This document shows, in pieces, positions 1-10,219 of a stretch of 64,000 bases of DNA (positions are counted from its first letter, which is position 1; every line of letters begins with the position of its first letter). Below the pieces are notes generated by a model. That model was not told the origin of the DNA, did no database searches, and saw only the letters and a program-made list of their open reading frames with translations. The stretch spans positions 55,122,008 through 55,186,007 of the forward strand of contig CM059973.1 in the NCBI GenBank assembly GCA_030490835.1, given 5' to 3'. The position numbers and the translations under genes were made by a program. This stretch comes from Annona cherimola (lineage: Eukaryota > Streptophyta > Magnoliopsida > Magnoliales > Annonaceae).

Positions 1-178
1 TTTTTTTATTTTATGTTATTTATATTTATAAACACATGTTTGACATATTGTAATTATATTATAAATAAAGTATATTATTTTCATTTATATTTATCTTTTA
101 TTTCTATAATCTTCTTTATTTATCTTGTTTTTTATGTTAAATTTTTTTTAAAGATATTCTTTATAGATGAATGATTTT
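1..178. other. AT-rich stretch, no feature
   Basis: Very AT-rich DNA with T and A runs. No open frame, tRNA-like fold or repeat boundary is visible. Confidence 0.6.
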
Positions 179-548
179 ATTAGCTCGGGGTAAGCAAATG
201 TTCCACTTACCCTACTTCAAAAAACTTAGTTATAACAATTTTTTTTATTTTTTCTTCAGACACTTGTTTATTTAAATGTATTTAACATATAAAACAAGTT
301 TTACAATTTTTGGATATGTGTATATATTTTTTAAGATTTTTAAACGTTTGTGTATATATGTATTTAAATTACCCTTTTCTTTAAAAATCTCAAAAAAATA
401 TATACATATATTCAAAAATGGTAAAACTTGATTTATATGTTAAATACACTTAGATCAACAAGTGCATGAAGAGAAAAATAAAAAAAAAGTTATTGCAAAT
501 GAGATTTTAGAGGTGGGCTAAGTGAGACATTTGCTTAGCCCGGGCTAA
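179..548. repeat. Foldback MITE-like element (family 1)
   Basis: The two ends are long inverted repeats. The left end reads TTAGCTCGGGGTAAGCAAATG, and the reverse complement of the right end reads TTAGCCCGGGCTAAGCAAATG. The match continues inward for most of the element, including a shared CAAGTTTTAC-ATTTTTG tract. No coding capacity. A related copy lies at about 29185-29515. The transposase superfamily that moved it is not evident. Confidence 0.7.
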
Positions 549-825
549 CAGGATCACTTCTCTTCTTTATATTGTTATATTTTTTAAAAATATATGGTTT
601 GACTGTATATTATTAAGTTTACTTATATGATATGTTATTATTATACATTCATATAAAATTTTAAACCTATCACTCTTACATAAAATGTAAATTTATCAAC
701 CTAAATTCCAACCTGAAACTCAGCCTGAACCCGATTTTCAAAAATAGGGTTAGAGTTTAGGTTTTACACATAAGGTTAGTGTTGAGGTAAACCCGAGTTT
801 CATGAGCCCGAGTTGTACCCCGAGG
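549..825. other. Junction DNA upstream of the truncated Athila element
   Basis: AT-rich sequence unlike the internal region of the neighbouring retrotransposon. Homology to the element starts abruptly near 826, so the 5' LTR, gag, protease and RT of the outer element have been deleted or lie elsewhere. Nothing else is recognised here. Confidence 0.5.
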
Positions 826-2530
826 AACAGAGGAAAAATAAGGTCTTCCATTCAATATATTATGCAAGCAAGACCTTAAATGAGGCACAACTAAATTTCA
901 TCACTACAGAAAAGGAGTTATTGGTGGTGGTGTTTGCATTTGATAAGTTCAGAGCATATTTGGTTGGGACTAAGGTGATTGTTTATACAAATCATTCTGC
1001 AATCAAATACCTGATTGAAAAGAAAGATGTGAAACCCCACTTAATCCGGTTGGTATTGTTGTTTCAAGAATTCGACCTTGAAATTAAGGACCGAAAAGGA
1101 GCAAAAAATCAGGTAGCTAATCACCTATTCCACTTAGAAAGCAGCCAGCATTTCCAAGATATGGAGCAAATCAGAGAAGTGTTCCCTGATGAGCAGTTAT
1201 TTTCAATTTTTCAAGTCAATCCACCATGGTATGCGGACTTTGTGAATTATATAGTCAGTGGTATATTGCCCCCGGAGTTGAATTCTCATTAGAAGAAGAA
1301 ATTTCTTCATGATGTTAAATTCTATTTCTGAGATGAACCATACCTGTTTAAACAATGCTCAAACCAATTATACGAAAGATGCATTCCGGAATATGAGATA
1401 GAGAAAATATTGCCAAGTTGTCATTCATCACCATATGGGGGTCATTTCCAAGGGGACAAAACTGCTGCAAAAGTACTTCAATCTAGATTCTATTGTCCTT
1501 CTCTATTTAAAGACGCTCATCTTTTTGTTAAGAGGTGCGACCAATACCAGCGTGCAGGGAATATTATGAAAAGACATGAAATGCCGCTCACTAACGTCAT
1601 TGAAGTCGAGATCTTTGATGTTTGGGATATCAACTTCATGGGACCCTTCATTCCTTCTTTTGGCAATCAGTTTATCTTGGTTACAGTTGATTATGTGTCC
1701 AAATGAGTTGAAGCAGTACCGACTCCAACGAGTGATGCCAAAATAGTTCTCAAATTTGTCAAGAAAAATATATTCACTCGTTTCGGCACACCAAGGGTGA
1801 TCGTTAGTGATGAAGGTTCACATTTCTGCAGCCGATAATTCATGAAAATATTAACTAAGTATGGAGTACGCCACAGGGTCACCACAGCATATCATCCTCA
1901 AGCCAACGGGTAAGTTGAACTTTCCAATAAAGAATTAAAACAAATTCTTAAGAAAATAATTGGACATCTCGGAAGGATTGGTCTCTCAAGTTGGATGATG
2001 CTTTATGAGCCTATCACCCTGCTTACAAAACACAGCTTGGAATGTCTCCAAATCAGTTGGTTTATGGTAAGGCCTGTCATTTACCACTCGAATTGGAGCA
2101 TAGTGCATATTGGGCAATTAAGAAGTTAAATTTGGATATGCAACAAGCTGGTGAGCGAAGACTTTTGCAGCTTAATGAATTAGATGAATTTAGGATGCAG
2201 GCTTATGAGAATGCCAAGATTTACAAGGAGAAAGTGAAGAGATGGCATGACAAAAGGATCTTTCCAAGGCGATTTGAGCCAAGTCAAAAAGTACTGCTCT
2301 TTAATTCCAGATTGAAACTCTTTCCTGGAAAATTTAAGTCACGATGGTTAGGTCCATTTATTGTTTTAAGAAAAACTGATTATGGAGCAGATGAAGTATT
2401 AAATGAAAAGTCAAATAAAAGTTTTGTGGTGAACGGGCAGAGATTAAAATATTATATGGGAGAAGATCTGCAGCATTACAAGGAAGTGGTGTTTTTGAAG
2501 GATCCGTCGAAGGACGGAATGTCGGGCTGA
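826..2530 (+). pseudogene. Athila pol remnant: RNase H and integrase
   Basis: Starts inside RNase H ([20 protein letters not shown], then [20 protein letters not shown]). The integrase zinc-binding part follows ([22 protein letters not shown]). The integrase core keeps recognisable acidic positions in VTVDYVSK, VSDEGSHF and NKELK. The C-terminal part runs to KDGMSG near 2530. Open pieces are 813-1292, 1410-1706 and 2042-2530. Between them are in-frame stops (for example 1290-1292, near 1330, and 1704-1706 just after the first core aspartate) and shifts. Retroviral-type polyprotein activity is therefore lost. The 5' end is truncated, not a real start. Confidence 0.85.
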
Positions 2531-3844
2531 GGACAATAAACTTAGTGCTGAATGGGAGGCAACCCATTATCTCTTTTTATTTTTGTTCTGAGGCATGACT
2601 TTATGATCTATCTGATATGCCTTGAAGCAGAGAAACCTGGAAAGATCATGCAGCCTGGAAGCGTTCAGGCCAATAAGAATTTGATTCAACACAAGGTCAA
2701 TTCTTATTCAATTGGTTGGATGATTGTTATAATTTTAAAGTGCAATAGTGAACTCTTTAAGTGGAGGAGTTTAAGATCATGATAGTTTAAAGTTCATCAT
2801 TTAGAAGAGTATCTCAGTCATGTTGCAATTTCAAACTTGGCAATACATGGTATGAAAAGATTGCAATTTTTGTTGTATTTCAAGTAAATCCAAGAAAGAG
2901 GAACATGTGACTTCGATCCAAGTGCTAAAGGATCAATTTGATGTAAAGAAACTATTCATATTGGTGGCTAGAACAATTCAGAGCAGAAGGATATTGGTGC
3001 CCTGGCGCCATGTGATGTAGCGCAATGTACTGATCAGTCAGAAAGTCGGTGCCCCAGCACCGATGCGTGGATAGCCCTACCTGGATGAACTTAAAGGCTT
3101 GAAGTTAGGGTTAAAACCCTAACTCCAAGTCGCAGTGCTGCTTCCTCCAAACCTTAAGCACACCTCACCCACTCTCCTCCTCTCCTTCATCTTCTCATCT
3201 TCCTTTCTCCTCCATCTTCTCATCTTCCTTTCTCCTCCATCTCTCCTATCTATCTCATCTTCCTCTTTCTTCCATTTCATTTTCCCCCTTTTCTAACTCT
3301 AAATCTCCATTCTAAATCTCCTAATCCAAGTTCTTCCCTCCCCTTTCTCGATTCCCTCACTCTCTCCCATCATTGTCCACCATTTTCCCATCATTGTCCT
3401 CCCAACTTGCATCTCCCCTCATCTTCCCATTCTCTGGCGTCGTCGAACCCACGCTATCAGTCGAGCGGCGCCTAGGAGCGACACAGGCCACGCCGCGACG
3501 CCAAGTGCAGAACTTGCTGCTTTCGAGACATTATTCAACACATCTTGGAGTGCTTAAGTGGTAACCTATTCTTGCTTTGATCTAGCTTATTTGCATTGCT
3601 ATTGTTTCATGCAAGTTACATGAATGTGGTGGAGAATGTGGGCTTGTGACTTGAAGTGGTGGCTATAAGTTGGATTGTTGTTCGGAGTTCATCTATTGTA
3701 GATTGTTTGGGATTGCAGTGAAGAGGATTGGATTGGAGGCGTTTGTGGTTGAAATTGATTGGTGATTGGATTGTTGGCATTTTTTTTAGTTAGGTGTTTG
3801 GTTGGTTCGGCATCTGTGGTAATTATATTCTGGATAGTTGTGAG
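2531..3844 (+). promoter_or_regulatory. Noncoding block between pol and the 3' ORF (outer copy)
   Basis: Starts with the GGACAATAAACTTAGTGCTG stretch that also follows pol in the nested element. Near 3000-3065 it has GGCGCC/GGTGCC-type motifs. It then has a near-palindromic telobox (GTTAGGGTTAAAACCCTAAC, 3104-3123), a long C/T-rich leader-like tract at about 3160-3400 and a GCGGCGCCTAGGAGCG motif near 3470. The same order is seen in the nested copy at 7748-8892. This resembles a promoter plus 5' leader for the downstream ORF, but that role is inferred. Confidence 0.45.
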
Positions 3845-4032
3845 ATGGCTTCCTCCTCTTCTTCTGTAAAGCGAAAGAAAACACAGGACTCCGTTGAATT
3901 TGATGTGAATCGCTTCGTATCTGCACAAGCCTTTAAACGGTACACTAATTCGTTATAAAAAAGACATCTTATCCCTGAGAGAGTGGTAAAGATTGATGCA
4001 TTCACATATGCCTTTATCAACTTGCTGCATGC
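3845..4032 (+). pseudogene. 3' ORF of Athila element, N-terminal part (Transposase_32-like plant transposon protein)
   Basis: Begins with ATG at 3845 (MASSSSSVKRKKTQDSVEF). It matches, residue for residue over most of its length, the start of the same ORF in the nested element (MASSSFAKRKKTQDSIDF). A stop interrupts it near 3957. It is cut at 4032 by the nested element and resumes at 20318 after the CATGC duplication. The family is the putative plant transposon protein (Transposase_32) group found in the envelope position of some Athila-like elements. Its function is unknown. Confidence 0.75.
4028..4032. repeat. Target-site duplication CATGC (left copy)
   Basis: CATGC at 4028-4032 is repeated at 20313-20317. 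The two copies directly abut the TG...CA ends of the 4033-20312 element. Removing the element and one copy restores the 3' ORF of the outer element (…LLHA-RRW…). This proves the nesting. Confidence 0.92.
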
Positions 4033-5508
4033 TGACGAGCTGCGTATATGACTAATTAAATGCTCATTTCATGCAAGTATACGCGTCAATCAAGTAATAT
4101 AAAGTGAGTAGAGTATCGTTCCCACGAGGATATTGTCTAAACTAATTATATCAATTACTTCAATTGCCTTTGGTGATTGGAAAGAATTTTGACAAATGTA
4201 ATTGAATGTGCAAGATAAGTAAAAAAGAATAAATGAAAGTTTAACGAAAGAGCAGGATTGAAAAAGGGGTTTATCGAGTTGGGTCGATAGATGGGAGAGT
4301 TGGAAATTCTTGACTCTAAACTATATTAAATTGGTTCCTTTTCAGTAGATTGTGCAGAGAATTCTTAGTCCAAGTTTAATAATCTTTAGATGTGTCTCCC
4401 AATACACAGAAAGCTAATTACGCCACACCCAATTACTATGTTCTCATGCAAATGAATATGATGGAATTGATCTATACGTAACCTATTCATGACTACATAG
4501 AGTTTAACGGTATATTCCTATCCATCTATTAAACAGTCTCCATTCACCAAGAGAGAAACCTATGCCTTACACATGAACCTTGCTTAGATTCTCCTTTTCC
4601 AAAGATAAATCCAACAAATAAATCATCTTATAAAATAGCTAATCTTGTAAAAAGTATTAAACACCACATGAAAGGATAATCCACATAGCACAAGTATTCA
4701 GCAATCAAATACTCATTTTCAAAATATTAAGAACCAAAATAACATAGTTTAGGCATCAATTCATCTCAACTTCCCATCTATTGAAGTTTAGCTCATGAAC
4801 ATGGAGTTAAAGCCCATTGAAACCCAGTTTGAATGCATTCCCAACAAAAGGAAAAAGGAAAATATGTAAAGAAAAAGAGAAGCTAAAACTTGCTAGTTTC
4901 CACCAACGAAGTTGATTGTCCTCTTCAGGTGCTCTTGTATTGGAAGTCCTTTCCTTTCTCTCTCCTTGACTGCTCCTTGCGCGTTCTCCCCCTCTCTATT
5001 CGAACCCTCAGTATATATTTATACCCCCTTGAACTCAGCACGAGACACATGCCGAAATGCACATGTGTGGGGGTCGTGCCGAGGCTCCGCGGTGCCGATT
5101 GTGCGGCGCCTAGGCGCGAACTCTCTGGAAGCCTGCTAACTGAAGGGTTTCTGGTGAGTTCCTGTATGGCGGTGAAGTGGCGCCTAGGCACTAACAAGCT
5201 TGCTTTCTCCATTTGCTCCATTCTTCATCCCATCATGTTCCAAAGCGGTTAGCCACCCATCTTTCTTGCGAAACCAACTAACATCCAATAAATGTACTTA
5301 TAAATGATGAGGTGTTAGTGCTACAACCGAAGTTCGCTAGGTTTGCCTTAGTTTACACTAAAAATGCATAAAAACTACGCGTTGTACCTAAAATACAAAG
5401 TGCATAAAAACTAAGCTAAATGGGTGCAATTTAACTACATTCTCTTAAACCAACATGCAAAACTAGTCTAAAATAAGTCATGATAACTTGCATTTTCATG
5501 AGTTATCA
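4033..5508 (-). repeat. 3' LTR of nested Athila element
   Basis: 1476 bp. On the minus strand it starts TGATAACTCATG and ends CGCAGCTCGTCA. It is almost identical over about 1 kb to the 5' LTR at 17756-18755, so the insertion is comparatively recent. The U3 part carries a TATA box (TATAAATA on minus, 5016-5023). Upstream of it are GGCGCC palindromes at about 5104-5118 and 5179-5191. The U5-side end contains the shared block GCAAGTATACGCGTCAATCA. Confidence 0.92.
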
Positions 5509-5521
5509 CATCCCCAAACTT
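5509..5521 (-). other. Polypurine tract of nested element
   Basis: Minus-strand AAGTTTGGGGATG lies immediately before the LTR start TGATAACTC, the usual position for plus-strand priming. Two more PPT-like tracts lie upstream at 5924-5934 and 6540-6555. Confidence 0.85.
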
Positions 5522-6650
5522 AAATGTTGTTAGTCCTCAAGCAACACATGAAAACAAAATGAATGAATGTATGAAGACTCTACCAATTCAGACCTGATTC
5601 TAATTTTTTTCTAACAATCACATTTCTCCACTCAACAGGGCAAGAACAACCTCAACTTGAAATAATTCATAAAAAAAGTCATCACCAATTAGCCAAAATA
5701 GGACATGCATTTTCATTTCATAGAAAACTACATATAAATGACAATGTTAATAGTCCAGTGTGATAACTCAATCTGCTAATCGTCCTCCTGATAAAAAAAA
5801 CTGATTAGAAAAAAGCAACACAAAACAGGTGAACCAATGTTTAAGAATATATCTTTTGTCAAGAAACATTACGTTAATTCACCTAATTCACTTGACCTTG
5901 TTTTTCTCAAATGCACATTCGTTCCCCCAAACTTATTGTTTGACTCTCCTCACCATATTTTTGGGTATCTGGAGAAAAATTTCTATCCTTTTTTTTGGGC
6001 TCCCCTCACCATATTTTAGGATATCTGGGGAGATTTTCTTTTAAAAGCGTTATTACTGTGACTTCTCTTTGCCTTGTTACGCGAACCTTGACATTTGTTG
6101 ATGCCAAGTTCCGATTACTCAGCTTAGGTCAATTACCTCCTTTTATTATTCTGACAAATAAAACATGCAAGTTAACCCATTTTAAGTCCCATAGAAAGAA
6201 GTAAAACTTTATGCCTTACTGAGACCATTTATTTCTTTAAAGCACATGGTTATCAAACATTTAATTCAGTCCTTGTCATTTCAATTGAACAGATTAGCAT
6301 GAAATTGAATTATGACAATGTACTATGAAATTTATTCTAATTAGTTATATGTCGCTTGCAACTTCCTTAACACCTAATCCTTGGCATAATCTTTCCAATT
6401 TTTCATGAAACTAATTTCAAGTTAAAGTTTTCCTAAACCTTGCAAATTTTTCATCAAAATGGATTGCAACAAAATAATTTTCATAGGCAGAATTTGACAT
6501 GTTGTGCAATCTACACATACACCAAAAGGAATTATACATCCCCCCCCCAAACTTGAGGGATGCATTGTCCTCAATGAATGGAACTAAATGAAATCTAAAT
6601 GATAATAATATGAGAAATGAAACAGAAAAGATAGGTACACCCTAGGCATC
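5522..6650 (-). other. 3' noncoding region of nested element
   Basis: No open frame. It contains two extra purine tracts (minus-strand AAGTTTGGGGG near 5924 and again at 6540-6555) and a 27-bp direct duplication (CTCACCATATTTT...TATCTGG, 5945-5971 and 6001-6029). Both features recur in the outer copy at 21343-22014. Confidence 0.7.
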
Positions 6651-7747
6651 TTATGAGGCAGAATCATCATCGTGCTCGCTCTCTCCGCCAGTCTGATGTG
6701 AAGTCTGGCCAAAGCAGGCCCAAAATTTTGGAGGTGTCAACGGAAATGATGGTAAAGCCGTCATATCGATCTGCTGGTCCTCCATGAGCCTTCGAAAATG
6801 TGTTTCCATAGCTTGATTGGACTGCTGTAGAAATCGAGCCTGAGCTGCCATTAAGTTTTTCAAGTTGGTCAACCTAACACTGGTTGGGAGCGATTGAGAT
6901 GAGGAAGCAGCTGGTGGTTGTGATGTTGGATGAGTTGTGGCAGTTCAGACTCGGGGAGGTGCATAGAAAGACAGATCATCTATGATGGCTTGGCAATTCA
7001 GCACCTCTTCTATGGCCTCCCATCTCACTCCAACTCTTTTGCACAACCCGGTGATTAGCAATGGGAACCAATAGCTGCCTCTAGGTGCCCAAGCATTGGC
7101 GCATATCTAATTGAATAAGAGTCTCCCCACATCTATAGATAAGTTCGAATAGATAGCGTGAAGGAGAAGCGCCCAATCCATTATAATATCACTCAAGTGG
7201 GTCGATGGCATCATCCTGGCGGAGATGAAATAAAACATCACCTTTCCACAAAATCGGAGAGCACCGCACTGAAAGATGTTAACTGTCCACCCGTCGATTT
7301 CCACTCTGGTGGTTCTTCACAATAAGCTCGAGTGATCGCTGTGATATCCCTTTCTTCCCCCTCCAAACTTTCCTCATATTGATCTGGGTAATCAATATTA
7401 GGTAGCTCGTAGAATGCATTGATAGCTTCAGGATGAAAGGGAATAATTTTGCATCGGACCTTAACCCTCCCCTGATCATACTCAACGGCATTGGCGTAGA
7501 ATTCTTTCACTACAGGGACAATGGACGGTTGTGGCTACGCATTGAACTTCTGCCATCTCCGGGCATGGATTGCGTTTATGAAAGCATCTGAGAATAAATC
7601 AATCTTAATCCCCCGCTCAGATATGAGGTACCTCTTCTGTAGTGAATCTATATATCGCTTAAATGCTTGTGTCGATATGAAGCGAGTTGCATCAAAGTCA
7701 ATAGAGTCTTGGGTTTTCTTCCGTTTGGCAAAAGAGGATGAAGCCAT
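6651..7747 (-). pseudogene. 3' ORF of nested Athila element (Transposase_32-like plant transposon protein)
   Basis: ATG at 7747 starts MASSSFAKRKKTQDSIDF. The N-terminal part (RFISTQAFKRYIDSLQKRYL) is followed by a conserved middle (VKEFYANAVEYDQGRVKV, then FHPEAINAFYELPN). After it come STGGQLTSF, MPSTHLSDIIMDWALLLHAI and RVGVRWEAIEEVL. The tail contains LMAAQARFL and an acidic end EHDDDSAS. Stops occur near 7533, 7109 and 6944, and a frameshift near 7263, so it is a pseudogene of roughly 365 codons. The protein sits where Athila elements carry their envelope-like ORF. No membrane segment or catalytic motif is visible, so its role is unknown. Confidence 0.8.
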
Positions 7748-8892
7748 GTCTCCAATATGTGCACTACCACTAAATCAAACAACCAAAACAGAATCCCAAT
7801 ATGAATACTTCTCTTCAATATAAAATTGTAATATAAGTCCAACTATCAACTCCTCCACACTTGATTCCAATCCAAATCAATCACAATTAGGTACCCCGTA
7901 AAGTACGAACAATACTTCCAAACGCCAATAATTAACTCCAAGTTACCATATCACATTCAACCACACATTGATTCCAATAGCACTACAATTAGGCCAAACC
8001 AATGGTAAAAAGAAGTTACCCTTTGAGCATGCCACGACACGTCGAAGGAGGAGATGGTTCTGCACTGGCGCCTAGGCGCAACTCAACTGTCCGCTAAAAT
8101 CGGTGTCGGCCGGAAGTGGAGAGGGAGATGGGGGATGAATGGTAGGGGGAAATAGAAGAAAAATGGTATGGAATCACTGAGGGGATGGGGTGTGGGGAAA
8201 GGGAATGGACTAGCTTAGTTTAGGAGGATTGTGGATGGATTACGGGATGGAAAAGAGAAGAGAGAAGATGAGATGGAGGAGAGATTGTGAAGGAAAAGAG
8301 ATGAAATGGAGGAGAGAAGGAGGAGAGGGATGAGCGTTAAGGTCGTGGAGGAGAGGAAAAGGAGGAAGACGACGACGCCAGGGCTTGGGTTAGGGTTTTA
8401 ACCCTAACCCGAGCCTTTTAAGTGCGTCTGGATCGAGCTGCCCACGCAACGGCGCCAAGGCGCTGATGGTGCGGTGCCTAGGCGCCAACTCTCTGACTCT
8501 GCCATGCATCGCGATGTATCACAAGCAGCAGGGCGCCGAGTTGAGGCGCCGGAGCGCCATTTCTCTTTTTGTCCCACTTGACCTAGCCATCCATACGAAC
8601 CATTGCTTCCCCTTAATTTGATCAATTAGTGCTTGGCGCAAATTCCCATGTCGTTCTTGCTTGGATATACTTGAGTTGCCGTCTTCTCAGTTCATGTTGG
8701 GATAATCCATTGCATGCATTGCGGTTTCAATTCAAGTGTGACGCTCCTTGCCTGATGGATCTGAACTACCATGAACTTGAGCTTCTCCACTTATAGAGTT
8801 CACCTTTGTACCCCAAAAAATCATGAAAATTATCAAAATTAAAAAGAATAATAGGTTGTCTCCCATTCAGCGCTAAGTTTAATGTCCTCAGC
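7748..8892 (-). promoter_or_regulatory. Regulatory/leader block between pol and 3' ORF (nested copy)
   Basis: On the minus strand, after integrase, it has several GGCGCC/GGCGCCTAGG-type palindromes (8440-8560). A weak TATA-like TTAAAAGG follows (about 8415-8422), then a 24-bp palindromic telobox (8387-8410) and a C/T-rich leader (about 8340-8110) with one more GGCGCCTAGGCGC near 8062. The 3' ORF ATG is at 7747. The LTR U3 of this family uses the same GGCGCC palindrome next to its TATA box. An internal promoter for the 3' ORF is a reasonable inference, not proven. Confidence 0.45.
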
Positions 8893-10140
8893 CCGACGTT
8901 CCATCTTTCTATGGATCTTCCAACAGCACCACCTCCTTACAGCATTGCAGATCTTCCCCCATATAATGTTTTAATCTCTGCCCGTTCACCACAAAACTTC
9001 CATTTGATTTCTCATTGAACACTTTCACTACCCCATGATCAGTTGCTTTCAACACAATAAATGGACCTGACTATCGCAACTTGAATTTGCTAGGAAATCT
9101 GGAATTGAATAGCAGGACTTTTTGTCCTGGCTCGAATCGCCTAGGCAGGACCTTTTGTCATGCCATTTCTTCACTTTCTCCTTGTAAATCTTGGTATTTT
9201 CATAAGCCTGCATTCTGAATTCATCCAGTTTGTTAAGTTGCAAAAGTCTTCGCTCATCAGCATGTTGCATAACCAAATTTAATTTCTTGATTGCCCAATA
9301 TGCATTATGCTCCAATTCAAGTGGTAGATGGCAAACTTTTCCATACACTAGCTGATAAGAAGACAATCCAAGCTGAGTTTTGTGAGCAATGCGATAGGCC
9401 CATAAAGCGTCATCCAACTTGAGGGACCAATCTCTGTGAGATGGCCTAATTGTTTTCTCAAGGATTTGTTTTAATTCTCTGTTAGCAAGTTCAACTTGCC
9501 CATTGGCTTGTGGATGATATGTTGTGGTAACTCTATGGCATACTCCATACTTATTCAAGATTGCCATGAATTGCCTGTTGCAGAAATGTGAACTTCCATC
9601 ACTAATAATCACCCTTGGTGTGTCGAAACGAGTAAAAATATTTTTCTTGACGAATTTAAGAACCGTTTTAGCATCACCGGCTAGAGTTGGTGCTGATTCA
9701 ACCCATTTGGACACATAATAAACTGCAACCAAAATAAACTGATTGCCAAAAGAGGGGATGAAGGGTCTCACGAAGTCGATACCCTAGACGTCAAAGATTC
9801 CACTTCAATGATATGAGTGAGTGGCATTTCATGTCTTTTCGTGATATTTCCTGTACGCTGGCATTGATCGCACCACTTGACAAATGAATGAGCGTCCTTG
9901 AATAAAGATGGCCAATAAAATCCAAATTGATGTACTTTTTTCGCGGTTTTGTCCCCCTGGAAGTGACCCCCATATGGTGATGAATGATAACCTTGCAAAA
10001 TTGATTCTATCTCACATTCAGGAATACATCTCCTGCATAACTGATCCGGGCATTGTTTGAACAAAAATGGTTCATCCCAGAAGTAGAACTTGACATCATG
10101 AAGAAATTTCTTCCTTTGGTGAGAATTCATCTCCAGAGGC
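8893..10140 (-). pseudogene. Integrase of nested Athila element
   Basis: Minus strand. The zinc-binding part ([23 protein letters not shown]) ends at a frameshift around 9770-9790. The core follows from 9771: LVAVYYVSKWVESAP has tyrosine where the outer copy keeps the first catalytic aspartate (VDYVSK). The second aspartate (ISDGSSHF) and the glutamate (NRELKQ) remain. The C-terminal part (YWAIKKLN, EFRMQAYENTKIYKEK, KKWHDKR) shifts frame near 9140 and continues as remnants such as SFVVNGQRLKHYMGEDLQ down to about 8893. The protein would join cDNA into host DNA if intact. Here it is inactive. Confidence 0.88.
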
Positions 10141-10219
10141 AATATACCACTGACTATATAGTTTACAAAGTCTGCATACCACAGTGGACTGCCTTGGGAT
10201 ATTAAAAATAGCTGCTCAT

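Noticed and set aside
4890..5252. 120-codon plus-strand open frame and its antisense partner
   Set aside because: Lies in the Athila LTR over GC-rich dyads; it is a by-product of composition.
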